Assembly: GCA_023091735.1 (NCBI GenBank)
Contig: JALKBU010000266.1
Span: forward strand, 1 to 53,618
DNA: 53,618 nt
Source: Trichomonas tenax
Lineage: Eukaryota; Parabasalia; Trichomonadida; Trichomonadidae
Reading direction: 5' to 3'
The position numbers and the translations under genes are program-made. Of this stretch, positions 9,658 to 19,778 are shown in pieces (positions within the stretch are counted from its first letter, which is position 1; the number at the start of each line of letters is the position of its first letter). The notes under the pieces were generated by a model. The model had not been told where the DNA came from and ran no database searches. It was given only the letters and a program-made list of their open reading frames with translations.

Positions 9658-12600
9658 ATGTCTGACGACGAGTTCAGCGGATACTCAGACTCAGATGAAC
9701 AGAGCGGCAACGAACGTCTTTCCGTTGATTTGACGGCAATTCCGCTCAATTTCACCGTCCTTCTAAATCCAAATAAAATGAATCAAATCGGAATTAAGAA
9801 CAATTCCATTGTTTTACTTTCGAATGGCGGTGAAATTAAGGTCCCAGCGATTGCTTTAGCAGAACCAGGATGCGATAATGATCGAATTGTGCTTCCTTTC
9901 TCAATTCAACACGCATTAAGCGTCGCTGAAGACAAACAAGTCTCGATTGAGTCATCATTCAACATTCCTGATGCAACAAAGGTCGAAATCTTTGTTTATA
10001 CAGACCGAGTTGACCAAAAACTGCAAAAAGTTTTGGGCGATTATTTCGGTTCTCAGCTTTGCCCTGCATCTAAGAAGTCAATATTCAGAGTTGACATCAA
10101 CGGAAAAGGAATATTCTGCGAAGTAACACAAATTACACCCGCTCCTTACGCTAAAATCACATCTCGCACACAAATCGAATGCTATCAGGCACCAAAGACA
10201 CAAATAATTCCACGCCCATACAACAGACATCTCAGAGACCTCGATTTTTCATCTTCAGTCACAAATCAAATTAATAAATTCATTTTGGCACCTTTAGAGC
10301 GTCCAAATCTCCTCAAGAAGCTCGGAATTGAGAAATCAAATGGTGTCGTTATCTTCGGCAAAAAAGGCGCAGGAAAATCTGCAGTTTTATCAGCAGTTTT
10401 ACACGAATCAACAGTTCCAACATTCTACCTCAACACTCCGCTGTTGTTCACACTCGAGATTCCTAAGGCCATTTCATATCTTCAGCACAAGTTTACTGAA
10501 GCAATGCAAAATTCACCATCCGTTTTAGCACTCGATAACATCGAACTTCTTGCACGCGAGGTTTCAGCAGTCAAAAATGCACAAGAGAAGAAACTTCTTG
10601 CTGTTTTCCGCAATCTTTTCGAAAACTCACTCGAAAAATCTTCAGTTTTAATTGTTGGCACAACAAGCGATCCAGCAAAGTTCGATAAGGCATTACGCAA
10701 ATTAGGCGGTTTTGCATTTGCCATCGATCTTAATTTGCCAGATGCCGAAATGCGCGAACAAATGTTTACAAGATTCACACGTGGTGCAAAGATCACAAAG
10801 AAGGCTCTTGGAATGGTTTCTGGCCAACCATCTGAAGGTCTTTCAGCATCACAGATCGAGGATGCTTGCAGACACGCTTTCTTCCAACTTGTTCAAGCCG
10901 AGGACTTCGCTGCAGACCAGGATATGCTCAGAGCTGTTAAAGGGGAAAATTTGCTCGTCAGACACTTCCCATTCGGTCTCTCAGACCCACAGGAAGAAGA
11001 ATCCCTCAATAACCAGAAGATTCGCAAGTTCAACGATGATGACGAGTTCACAAAGGCTCAGCAGAAGCAGGACAAGCCATCAGCGACACATGGTTTCACT
11101 GTTCAGGATTCGTTCTCTCCAAAGAAGGACGACTTGGACAACGCTTTTAGTGTTGGTGCAGGTGACGACTTCACAGATCCATTCACTGTCAAGAAGCCAC
11201 AGCCAGCATTCACTGTTACTGTCAATCCACAGGAACCAAAGAAGCAGCCTTCAGTCGATCCATTCGCTGCTCCACAACCACAGCAGCAAAACAGCAATAA
11301 CTTCGACCTCGAAAGCAGGTTAGACATGAGAGTCCAGCCAACTCCTTTCCTTCAGGCCAAGCAGAAGGAGGAAACACAGCCATCCACAGATCCATTTGGA
11401 GCTGTTGCACCACCAAAGTCTCAACCAATGGATGATCCATTTGGTGCTGCATTCGGCGCTCCACAGCCACAGCAATCGAGCAACGATCCATTTGGTGCAC
11501 CACAGCAACAGGTACCCAAGTCTCAGCCATTCGATGATCCTTTTGGAGCCCCACAGCCAAAGCAGCCATCAGCGGATCCATTTGGCGCTCCACAGCCACA
11601 ACAGCAGCCATCGATGGACGAGTTCAATCCATTCGGACCAGTACCTACACCAGCTCAAAAGCCAGCAGCCGACCCATTCTCAACACCAAAGGCAGAGCCA
11701 CCGAAGCAAGTGCAGCCAAAGCAATCTTTGATGGACCAGTTCGATCCATTTGGACCAAAGCCAACTCAGCAGCCACAGCAGCCGGCTAATGATCCATTCT
11801 CCACACCGAAGCCGGAGCAGCCAAGCGCCAACGCACAACAGTTCAATCCATTTGGTGCTCCTCAAGCTGCTCAAGTTCCAAAGTCACAGCCACCAACAGA
11901 TCCATTCGGCGCACCTCAAGCTGCTGCACAGGCCGATCCGTTTGGAAACTCAAATCCATTTGGCCCGCCACAGGCGCAAATCCAAACGCCTCAGAGCAAG
12001 GATCCATTCGCACAGCAGTCTCAGCCATTCCAGTCCGATCCATTCGGCGGAAAGCCAACACCACCAGAACCACAGCAGCAGGCGCGCCAGCCAGGATTCA
12101 ACGCTGATCCATTCGGTCAGGACAACACACAGCAGGAGCCATTCGGCGATCCATTCCCGAAGGGCCCAGCATCACAGGCAGAGCAGCCACAGCCTCAGCC
12201 TCAACAAGAGCCAGAGGATGAATTCGATCCAAACGCTACAGGCTTCGACATGTTCAGAAGGAGGCCAACACGCTCTGCAAACGCCTTTGCTCCACCGCCA
12301 GCAGATGGATTTGGTGCTCCACAGCAGACAGAGATAAAGGATCCATTTAGTGGTCCAGATCCATTTGGTGCTCAATCGTCAGAGCAACCATCAGCTAACA
12401 ATGACCCATTTGGTGCTCCAATTCCCCAACAACAAGCTCCTCAGGCAAGCGATCTATTCAGTGCTCCACAGCAGTCACCTCAGCAACAGAATCCGTTTGG
12501 CGCTCCTCAGCCTCCACAACAACAGAGTCCATTCGGAGCTCCTCAGCAGCCACAGAAGGCTACATCACACGGTGGTTTCGCAGATATGGACTTCGGTGAT

Positions 12601-14364
12601 CCATTTGTTGGCGCAAAGTCGAAGCAGGCTCCAAAGCCAGTCGCTGCTCCAGCGCCAGCCCCAACACCGGCTCCAGCTCCACAACCAGCACCTGCACCAG
12701 CAACAGATCCGTTTGGTGCACCACAGCCAAAGCCTGATCCAGCAACAACAGATCCATTCGCCAAATCCAATCCATTTGGTACTCCTCAGCAACAGAATCC
12801 ACCTCCAGCAAACAACGATCCATTCGGTGCTCCGCAGCAGCAACAGAATCCATTTGGTGCTCCACAGCAGCAACAAAACCCATTTGGTGCTCCACAGCAA
12901 CAAGCTCCACCACCACAAAATGATCCATTCGGTGCTCCACAGCAGCCTGCCGCTGATCCATTTGGTGCACCACAGCAACCAAAGCCTGCACCAGCGACGG
13001 CTGATCCATTTGCAAACTCCAATCCATTCGGAACACCACAGCAGCAGCCACCGGTCAAGCAGCCATCTCAGCCAACAGCTCAGTTCGACCCATTCGGTGG
13101 TCAGCAGCAACAGGCTCCACAACCAGCGGTGAAACAACCATCGAACTCTTCCCCACAGTTCAATCCATTTGGTGGACCACCAATGCCACCGCCAGTTGCT
13201 ACAGATCCATGTGGCTCTCAGACAAAGCAGCCATCACCATTCAGCTCCCAGTCAACACCATTTGGTGCTCCTGCTCAGCAGCCACCACAGCAGCCCAATC
13301 CATTCGGTGCACCACAAGCAAGTCCATTTGGAGCTCCACAACCAGCTAACGATCCGTTTGGTGCTCCACAACCAATGCAACAACAACAGCCACCACAAAC
13401 AACAGATCCATTTGGATCTCCGCAGCCAATGCAGCAACCACAACAGGCTCCAAAGTCGGATGATCCATTCGGCGGTGCTGGAAGAAGTGCTGCATTCGAT
13501 ATGTTCCGCAGCCCAGAGCCTACTCCACAACAGGGCGGATTTGGTGGTCAACCAGCCAACGATCCATTTGGTGCACCACAACAACAGGGATTCAGTCAGG
13601 CACCACAGACGGCAAATCCATTTGCTCCACCACAACCGATGCAGCCCCATCCACAGCAGCAGGAGCCACCGCAGGCAAAGACTGCTTCTCAGAGCGGATT
13701 TTCAAACATGGACTTCGGAGATCCATTCAGTGGTGCAAAGTCATCATCACCAGCTTTAAAGCCAGCACCACAGCAATCAAAGCCACTGCCATTCAACCAG
13801 CAGCTCCAGGGATTCAACCAGGGAGGCTTCAACCAATCACAGCACAACGATCCATTTGGCGCACCACAGCAATCATATGTACAGCCACAAGGATTCAACC
13901 AGCCACCACAGAACAATCCATTCGGTGCTCCTCAGCAGTCCTACAACCAGCAGCCACAGGGATTCAACCATGGATTCAATCAGCCCCAGAACGATGATCC
14001 ATTTGTTGGTCCATCGCCTGATTCTGCACGTGGAATGTTCGCTTCATCTTCTCCACAAAGCGGATTCAACCAGCCACAGCAGAATTATAACCATGGAGGC
14101 TTCAACCAGGGCTATAACCAGGGATACGGGCAGCCACAGAACGATCCATTCGCGGCTTCTGCTCAGGGCTATGGAAGGCCTCAGGGAGGATTTGGACAGC
14201 AGCCAGGTTATGGACAGAGTGGATACGGTCAGCCACAGGGAGTATTCGGACAGCAGCAGGGAGGATTCGGCTCTCCATCGCAACAGCAGCCACCTCAGCA
14301 ACCGCAACAGCAGCAAAAGCAACTGCAGAAGGATATCTTTGCTACCTTCGACCCGTTAAAGTAA
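9658..14364 (+). CDS. CDC48-like AAA+ ATPase fused to a DPF/NPF-repeat tail
   Basis: 1568 residues. Residues about 20-200 resemble the CDC48/p97 N-terminal region (double-psi barrel plus second subdomain). An AAA+ module follows at about 205-420: Walker A GKKGAGKS (about 234-241), Walker B hydrophobic strand ending LALDNIE (Asp about 292, with Asn where the catalytic Glu of DE normally is), VGTTSDP at sensor 1, and LRKLGGFAF where p97 has its arginine fingers. Nucleotide may bind but hydrolysis looks impaired. From about 500 to the end the protein is Pro/Gln/Ala-rich with about 35 DPF and over a dozen NPF triplets, mostly as DPFGAPQ or NPFGAPQ units, then a GYGQ/GFNQ-rich stretch. In other eukaryotes DPF binds the AP-2 alpha ear and NPF binds EH domains, so an endocytic role is inferred. 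There is only one AAA module, whereas CDC48 has two. Confidence 0.82.
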   Translation: MSDDEFSGYSDSDEQSGNERLSVDLTAIPLNFTVLLNPNKMNQIGIKNNSIVLLSNGGEIKVPAIALAEPGCDNDRIVLPFSIQHALSVAEDKQVSIESSFNIPDATKVEIFVYTDRVDQKLQKVLGDYFGSQLCPASKKSIFRVDINGKGIFCEVTQITPAPYAKITSRTQIECYQAPKTQIIPRPYNRHLRDLDFSSSVTNQINKFILAPLERPNLLKKLGIEKSNGVVIFGKKGAGKSAVLSAVLHESTVPTFYLNTPLLFTLEIPKAISYLQHKFTEAMQNSPSVLALDNIELLAREVSAVKNAQEKKLLAVFRNLFENSLEKSSVLIVGTTSDPAKFDKALRKLGGFAFAIDLNLPDAEMREQMFTRFTRGAKITKKALGMVSGQPSEGLSASQIEDACRHAFFQLVQAEDFAADQDMLRAVKGENLLVRHFPFGLSDPQEEESLNNQKIRKFNDDDEFTKAQQKQDKPSATHGFTVQDSFSPKKDDLDNAFSVGAGDDFTDPFTVKKPQPAFTVTVNPQEPKKQPSVDPFAAPQPQQQNSNNFDLESRLDMRVQPTPFLQAKQKEETQPSTDPFGAVAPPKSQPMDDPFGAAFGAPQPQQSSNDPFGAPQQQVPKSQPFDDPFGAPQPKQPSADPFGAPQPQQQPSMDEFNPFGPVPTPAQKPAADPFSTPKAEPPKQVQPKQSLMDQFDPFGPKPTQQPQQPANDPFSTPKPEQPSANAQQFNPFGAPQAAQVPKSQPPTDPFGAPQAAAQADPFGNSNPFGPPQAQIQTPQSKDPFAQQSQPFQSDPFGGKPTPPEPQQQARQPGFNADPFGQDNTQQEPFGDPFPKGPASQAEQPQPQPQQEPEDEFDPNATGFDMFRRRPTRSANAFAPPPADGFGAPQQTEIKDPFSGPDPFGAQSSEQPSANNDPFGAPIPQQQAPQASDLFSAPQQSPQQQNPFGAPQPPQQQSPFGAPQQPQKATSHGGFADMDFGDPFVGAKSKQAPKPVAAPAPAPTPAPAPQPAPAPATDPFGAPQPKPDPATTDPFAKSNPFGTPQQQNPPPANNDPFGAPQQQQNPFGAPQQQQNPFGAPQQQAPPPQNDPFGAPQQPAADPFGAPQQPKPAPATADPFANSNPFGTPQQQPPVKQPSQPTAQFDPFGGQQQQAPQPAVKQPSNSSPQFNPFGGPPMPPPVATDPCGSQTKQPSPFSSQSTPFGAPAQQPPQQPNPFGAPQASPFGAPQPANDPFGAPQPMQQQQPPQTTDPFGSPQPMQQPQQAPKSDDPFGGAGRSAAFDMFRSPEPTPQQGGFGGQPANDPFGAPQQQGFSQAPQTANPFAPPQPMQPHPQQQEPPQAKTASQSGFSNMDFGDPFSGAKSSSPALKPAPQQSKPLPFNQQLQGFNQGGFNQSQHNDPFGAPQQSYVQPQGFNQPPQNNPFGAPQQSYNQQPQGFNHGFNQPQNDDPFVGPSPDSARGMFASSSPQSGFNQPQQNYNHGGFNQGYNQGYGQPQNDPFAASAQGYGRPQGGFGQQPGYGQSGYGQPQGVFGQQQGGFGSPSQQQPPQQPQQQQKQLQKDIFATFDPLK

Positions 14365-14689
14365 ACTCTACGCTTATTTTAACATATATAACAACTTTTT
14401 TTATTTAATTTTAATTCAATCATCAAAAGCCTTCTTTGCTAAGATTAAAAGCGTTATTCACAAAGCATGTTGATAGTTAATCAAAATTAGTAATATTGAG
14501 GATTGCCTTTCAAAATATATCTCAAAGATAATGAAAACACTGAGAAATTAGGCTGATACTTTATGTATATCATTTATATCAATTTTTCAGCTGGTTTTAT
14601 ATATTCATATGAAGAAGAAATGTTTCAACCTTGCAAATGAATATTTTATTTGGTTAATCGGAAATTATTAAATATCTATGATCTGTATC
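14365..14689. other. gene-free stretch ending in a direct repeat
   Basis: No coding signal. TATGATCTGTATC at 14677-14689 is repeated exactly at 15507-15519 on the far side of the element that follows. Confidence 0.55.
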
Positions 14690-15506
14690 TTGTTGTGTAT
14701 AATATTCTGTCAAACGAAAAGTGATATTTTACACGTCAAATTTGACATATGAATCTGACATATAATAAAAAGGGTATGACTCCAAAAGTGACTTCACGAA
14801 AAAATAAAGGCGACTATCTTAAAGACAGCATGAGGATGTGTCCCCATGGTGTCTTTGAAACAGTCGCAGCTAGTTTTTTTGATCAAAGTTAGAATATTTG
14901 TATCAATTTTCAAAAGTCGTCTGTGAAGTGAGGAGATGATGTGTATTTAAAGCATGTGTGCTTTCGGTTATATTTATCATATTAAATTTTCTTACAAAGA
15001 GATTTTGAAAGTGATATTTGAAATTAAAAAAAAATATTGAATAAAATTAATTATAACCAAATCTATGTCATTTTTATTAAACAAAGTCATCATTTATGCG
15101 ATTTTAATAGGGTATTAATTTTGTGCAATTACTTTTTAAAAAAGTTTGTAGACATCCTTTGCACCAAAACACACCTGAAGTGCTAACATCAGGTCTTGTT
15201 TGGTGCAAAGAATGCCTACAAACTCGTCCAGGACGAAATAGGCTAAATTATTGAAATTCCGATTTCGTCCTGGAGTAGCAAAAACTAGCTGCAACTGTCT
15301 CAAAGACACCATGGGGATCCATCCTCATACTGTCTTTAAGATAGTCGCAGTCTCTCTTGACTTCGCTCTTGTAGAAAAAAGGCAAAATCATATTTGTCAC
15401 TTTATGATTGAGAACCTACCCCTCTAATTTTAAAATCTCACTTTACATGTCAAATCTGACATGTAAAGTGTGGCTTTTCGTTTGACGGATTATTATACAT
15501 TACATA
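14690..15506. mobile_element. 817-bp non-autonomous TIR element with nested hairpins
   Basis: Terminal inverted repeats share TGTATAATA and GTCAAACGAAAAG (left about 14696-14721, right about 15474-15499). It is flanked by the perfect 13-bp direct repeat TATGATCTGTATC (14677-14689 and 15507-15519). Inside are four hairpins: 14810-14868, 15144-15223, 15227-15274 and 15291-15348. The first and last are also inverted copies of each other over about 65 bp. No transposase frame is present, so it would need a partner for movement. The superfamily is not assigned; a 13-bp target duplication would be long for most DNA transposons. Confidence 0.75.
15144..15274. repeat. two adjacent hairpins at the core of the TIR element
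   Basis: 15144-15223 pairs GTTTGTAG with CTACAAAC, then TTTGCACCAAAAC with GTTTGGTGCAAAG and ACCTGA with TCAGGT, leaving a small loop. 15227-15239 (TCCAGGACGAAAT) pairs perfectly with 15262-15274. Confidence 0.8.
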
Positions 15507-16127
15507 TATGATCTGTATCATATAGGTAATGCAGAAATATGAAAATTTTCATATCCGACGACGATTATTTTTAAAAATTTTCGAATATTTAAAATAAATC
15601 ATAGCTATCACCGCATATGTGTTTGCAAAATGTCGGCGACGATTATTTTCTCTCAAAATATTTTATGAGCATATGCTTATTTATATGATTACAATGATAT
15701 TATTCGGAATTAAATTTTGTAGGCAAAATGGTCGTATTTCTTTGAAATTTAAAGTTTTAATATATTATTAGGAATATAATTTTGTACTAACACAATTTCG
15801 TAAATTTATCCAATTGTAAACTTTTGAAAATCGATATTATACAACTAATATAATACTACCAAAATACAAAATTATTTTTAGAAAGTGACTCCTCTCAATT
15901 CAAAAATATGAAATTATTAATCTACTTATATAATATAATCTTTTACATAGTTTGTAAATTTATCAATTTTCCGAATTCTCACAAAATATATTATATTAAC
16001 AACAATATGGGAAATAAAAATACTGACTTTGATTTTAAAAGTGACAAATTTTAATCGAAAAAATTCAAATAAATATCGGTAAAAACGTGACAGTTATGAA
16101 ATCAAAAAGATGCCAAAAACATAAATA
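15507..16127. other. gene-free AT-rich stretch
   Basis: Begins with the 13-bp direct repeat that flanks the preceding element. Nothing else recognised. Confidence 0.5.
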
Positions 16128-16331
16128 ATGAGTGATCTTTCTGACCAAGAGATGTACAAAGTGATGGAGTCATCGTCATCAGACGACGAACCAGTGAAGG
16201 AACCAAGTGTTCACGAACCTCCTCAGGTCGAGAAACCATTTGCTATGCCTACGACATCTTATGACCAAGTCGCGGATCCACTTGATGTGGAACCAGACAT
16301 CATTCTTCAGCACTTTAAGTTCTATCGGTAA
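16128..16331 (+). CDS. small acidic hypothetical protein
   Basis: 67 residues, beginning MSDLSDQEMYKVMESSSSDDE. The composition is coding-like: acidic, a casein-kinase-2-type SSSSDDE cluster, Pro-rich middle and a C-terminal DIILQHFKFYR. No family was recognised. No canonical initiator is visible upstream. The stop follows directly after CGG in the sequence CGGTAAGATG, which resembles but does not match the GTAYGT donor; no ACTAACACACAG acceptor lies downstream, so an intron is not supported. It could also be the N-terminal end of a truncated gene. Confidence 0.5.
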   Translation: MSDLSDQEMYKVMESSSSDDEPVKEPSVHEPPQVEKPFAMPTTSYDQVADPLDVEPDIILQHFKFYR

Positions 16332-17065
16332 GATGTTTGTTTTTTTAAAGGTTGATTTTCGATTTTATTACAATTTGCGTTTTTTCTCCTCAAATCTTCA
16401 TATGTACTTTAAGAGCTCGAGAACTACATCCTAATGATATCCTTTTTGTTGACAGTTTGATTAATATTATTATAAGGAAAATTGAGCAACATTGATTCAT
16501 CAAATTATACTGCTGCAAAACGCCCTTTTAGGAGACAAATAATAGATCTTTGATGTAGTTATTGAGTAACTTCAAATGTTTTGGTCAATAAATATCAAAT
16601 TAAATAAAAAAACGTGTCCAAATGTGTGTTTGAGCTTGCGGAACTGTTCAGATAGGAATTTTTGATATATTATGTTGCAAAATATGGAATAAGCAACGTT
16701 GAACGCTCAATAAATGAAAGGTTGAATTTATGATTCGTATGATCAACAATTTCACCAACATTTTGGTACAAAACATGATGTCGGGCATATTATTTGATTT
16801 CTATGAGAAATGAGAAATATATTTCTTTTCAAAAATCAATTATGTGGTTTTTCCGTCATTGCTAACTTTAAATTTCCACATTTCGTTCTACTTTCAGATG
16901 CTGTGATGGATATACTAAAAATTATATTTTTGAATAAAAAATATATTCGAAATTTTCTTATTTGCAGCTATGATAAGAATATATGGACCATGTTGATAAT
17001 TGCTGCAAATTATATGTTGAAATATTTTTCATTTTTTGTGATTTTAAAATATACAATTAGTATAG
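16332..17065. other. gene-free AT-rich stretch
   Basis: An 88-codon frame at 16810-17076 is dominated by Phe, Ile, Asn and Lys as expected by chance in such DNA. Nothing recognised. Confidence 0.5.
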
Positions 17066-17719
17066 TTATATTTTGACGTTTCCGCTCTTAGAAATATGTC
17101 CAATAATGCTGACATCATCTTCATCATCATGCAATGACATAAAGTCGTCGACAATTGAACCATCGTCAGCAATCACTTCTCCACGTAACTCCATCTTATT
17201 CAATGCGATGCATGGAGGCCATCCTGGGCAATTTTCATTCTGAATTAATCTGATATATTTTGCTACATAATCTTGACTGAATTGGTATGTTCTCTCCTTG
17301 CAAAATCTCATTTCGTAATCTTTTTCAACTTTATGGATGTCAATCCAAGTCTTATTATCATCAGAAATTTGAAGCGACCAACTAAAGAGGCAGCAATCAA
17401 CGCAGCCATATGATTCATTGTCGCGGCAGCAGCTTTGGTTATAGCAACAGCCAGCACGAAGGAAATATCCATTAATATGGAATTTCTTGTTTTTCATTGA
17501 GAAAGCAATCCATGGGTGGTTGCTATCGTCAGTTGGGCAGTTTGAACACCAATCGTAGTCTTTGTTGAATGGATATATCGCGTATTCGGGTTTTGTTAGT
17601 TGTAAAGAGTCGTTAATGTGTTGTTTCGATGAACCACTGACATCTATCATTATTATTTTATCGTTGAAATGTTTAGCAAATATTCCTTCGTTCAGGCAAA
17701 CGCTAAAAATTGCAAACAT
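17066..17719 (-). CDS. secreted F5/8 type C (discoidin-like) domain protein
   Basis: 217 residues. A short hydrophobic N-terminus (MFAIFSVCLNEGIFA) could be a signal peptide. Residues about 65-185 match the F5/8 type C/discoidin fold pattern: HPWIAFSMKNKKFHINGYFLR (buried edge strand), WSLQISDDNKTWIDIHKVE, then YVAKYIRLIQNENCPGWPPC and a final MELRGEV. It has many cysteines (CCYNQSCC, CVDCC), which fits an extracellular disulfide-bonded protein. The C-terminus is acidic (DDEDD). Such domains bind glycans or membranes in other organisms; the ligand here is unknown. The start is backed by an initiator 8 nt upstream. Confidence 0.72.
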   Translation of the reverse strand: MFAIFSVCLNEGIFAKHFNDKIIMIDVSGSSKQHINDSLQLTKPEYAIYPFNKDYDWCSNCPTDDSNHPWIAFSMKNKKFHINGYFLRAGCCYNQSCCRDNESYGCVDCCLFSWSLQISDDNKTWIDIHKVEKDYEMRFCKERTYQFSQDYVAKYIRLIQNENCPGWPPCIALNKMELRGEVIADDGSIVDDFMSLHDDEDDVSIIGHISKSGNVKI

Positions 17720-17724
17720 TAAAA

Positions 17725-17729
17725 AATGA
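17725..17729 (-). promoter_or_regulatory. initiator (Inr) TCATT
   Basis: TCATT on the minus strand with A+1 at 17727, 8 nt before the ATG at 17719. It fits the Trichomonas Inr consensus and spacing. Confidence 0.6.
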
Positions 17730-18271
17730 AAAGTGCCAAATCACATCACTCGATATCACAACTTCTTTAATGGATTGTTATATAGATTCTTTCTATAGAA
17801 GATATATCAACGATATTGCATCTGTGTGTTTCTTCATAAGAAATTCATCTCAAATCAATGAATAAAAAGAAACATTAACGTTTGCTTCAATTTTGCTCTA
17901 TAAACGATGTTATTGCCAATAGATAAGTGCATCACTGAGGATATCTTTCATGTGTTCCTAAAGCTTATCCCAGAATCGATCAATATTAATATTAAAATGA
18001 TATAAACTTTCATGCTATTGAATGATCAATGGAGACTTTGCCTTATTTTTGATTTGATCGATGTTTTGAAAGGTGTTTGCTCAACCAATTTACTCTTAAT
18101 GCATATGGTAGACAATCTTCACCATCAATGGAGTTTGTCCGAAGCCAGAAAGAATGTTATAAAAAGATATAAACACTCGAGAAACATAACCATTTAATTT
18201 ATTATTGTGATGTAATTGTGGTGACACTGATATGATAAAACACAAAGATTTATTAAATAAAACAAATCATT
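17730..18271. other. gene-free stretch
   Basis: A 61-codon frame at 18012-18197 lacks any recognisable feature. Nothing else seen. Confidence 0.45.
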
Positions 18272-19492
18272 TTATACAAAATAGAGCCAAGGGGATTCGA
18301 GGATCTTTTCTGCTGATGGCCTATTTTTAGGAATGATAGAAAGCAAAGGTTCGAGGAATTCATTGAGTTCTGCTGCGTCTTGTTCTGTGAGTCCATATTT
18401 TATCAAAAGATTATAGAGGCATGGAAGTTGCTTCTTGTATGTTGCAATGAGTCCTCCGTGTCTGTTATAAAGCTCTGGATAATATTTTCCGTTCTTTGCC
18501 CAATCTCTTGGAATCGAACCAAGAACAGACTCCATCATAGACAACTGAACAGCGTCAAACAAGTCCCTGTTCTTCGAGTTCTCTTCAATGCTTGAATCAG
18601 GGAGAACAGGATCGAACAAATGATGTCTTGTTGCAAGTTCGAACGTCATGCATCCGAGAGACCAAATATCAGCAGAATAATCATACGGGAGGCCGAGGAG
18701 GACCTCTGGCGATCTGTATTGACGTGTTTGGATTAAATCATTCATAATTTCATCAATGAAACATGAATTTCCAAAATCTCCAAGCTTGAAATTAATTGTT
18801 GACTCATCATCTTCTAAGCAGTTGAACAACTCTCTAGTGTCGTCCTCACTGAATGGACCGTAAGGGAAGATTGGGCGTTCTGCGAAAACATTTTCTGGTT
18901 TTAAGTCAGTATGAATTGTTCCATGCTTGTGCATGAAGTCAAGACCATTCAGTGTATCCAATACAATCTTTTTCAAGAGCCTAAGAGGAATTGGGACAAA
19001 ATTATCATCGAAATAGTTGAGAAAAGTCAAGATATTTTGTGAAACAAGTTCGAAAACGAGGCAGCAGTGATCCTCATGATAGAAAACGTCGTAGAAAAGC
19101 GTAATATGCTTTGTTGGATCTTCGAATGATGAAAGATACGAATTTAATATGAGTTCATCCTCAAATTGCGAATCATCGCTGTCTTCGTGTTTCTTTTTGA
19201 GTATTTTAATCGCGACATTCTCACATCTTAAGTAATCATAAGCGAGCCACACTAAACAAAAAGTTCCACGGCCAATCATTGTCTTTATCTGATACCTGTG
19301 TGAGAGAACCATTCCTTGGTGTAGCACAAGATGTCCTTCGTCGAAGTCACTTCTATACAATTTATCGAGCTGGTCGATCTTGTCGCCGGAATATGTCCTT
19401 CCTGGCTCCGTTCCGAAGTAGTACGTCGACGTCTCGTCTTCCTGCTCCTCGTGGAAGTCCTCTTCCTCGACAAAATCGGAATTGGATGACAT
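18272..19492 (-). CDS. SRPK-like protein kinase
   Basis: 406 residues from ATG 19492 (MSSNSDF); the frame is open seven codons further to a TTG only. An acidic N-terminus leads to the SRPK-type lead-in EGHLVLHQGMVLSHRYQI. Kinase motifs: Gly loop IGRGTFCLVWLA, VAIKILKK, catalytic loop HTDLKPEN (about residue 190; Thr in place of Arg is typical of the SRPK/LAMMER side of CMGC), GDFGNS, and QTRQYRSPEVLLG. The spacer between HTDLKPEN and DFG is about 40 residues, far shorter than in animal SRPKs. SRPKs phosphorylate SR splicing factors; in a genome with few introns the substrates here are unclear. An out-of-frame ATG sits just upstream at 19504-19506. Confidence 0.85.
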   Translation of the reverse strand: MSSNSDFVEEEDFHEEQEDETSTYYFGTEPGRTYSGDKIDQLDKLYRSDFDEGHLVLHQGMVLSHRYQIKTMIGRGTFCLVWLAYDYLRCENVAIKILKKKHEDSDDSQFEDELILNSYLSSFEDPTKHITLFYDVFYHEDHCCLVFELVSQNILTFLNYFDDNFVPIPLRLLKKIVLDTLNGLDFMHKHGTIHTDLKPENVFAERPIFPYGPFSEDDTRELFNCLEDDESTINFKLGDFGNSCFIDEIMNDLIQTRQYRSPEVLLGLPYDYSADIWSLGCMTFELATRHHLFDPVLPDSSIEENSKNRDLFDAVQLSMMESVLGSIPRDWAKNGKYYPELYNRHGGLIATYKKQLPCLYNLLIKYGLTEQDAAELNEFLEPLLSIIPKNRPSAEKILESPWLYFV

Positions 19493-19778
19493 GATTTTTC
19501 TGACATTTGACAAAGTTAAATTAATTACGTGTCATAATTATTTTAAAGATTTTAACATGGCTTTGAAAAAAGAATTCATTAACGCCTAACTATACTGTGA
19601 AGATCGCAAAAGATATTTATTCATTGTTGTTAAGCATTTACTCAGCTATTTCTTTTTATGATTAATTTTCGTGAAAACTATTGATATTAACTGTTTAAAT
19701 TTTAATTCAGATTTCAAATTTTGAATCTAAAAGACGATGTAGTGATTAATATTAAGTAAAAATAACCGTTTAGTAAAT

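Noticed and set aside
12121..12140. ACAACACACAG resembling a splice acceptor in the DPF/NPF gene
   Set aside because: It lies in uninterrupted coding repeats, lacks ACTAAC, and no donor precedes it.
11103..13137. long open frames on the minus strand and in other plus frames opposite the DPF/NPF repeats
   Set aside because: They are shadows of a codon-biased repetitive gene: Trp/Leu- or His/Ser-rich and without domain features.
16326..16480. intron after the small gene at 16128-16331 (CGGTAAGATG)
   Set aside because: The donor does not match GTAYGT and no ACTAACACACAG acceptor follows.
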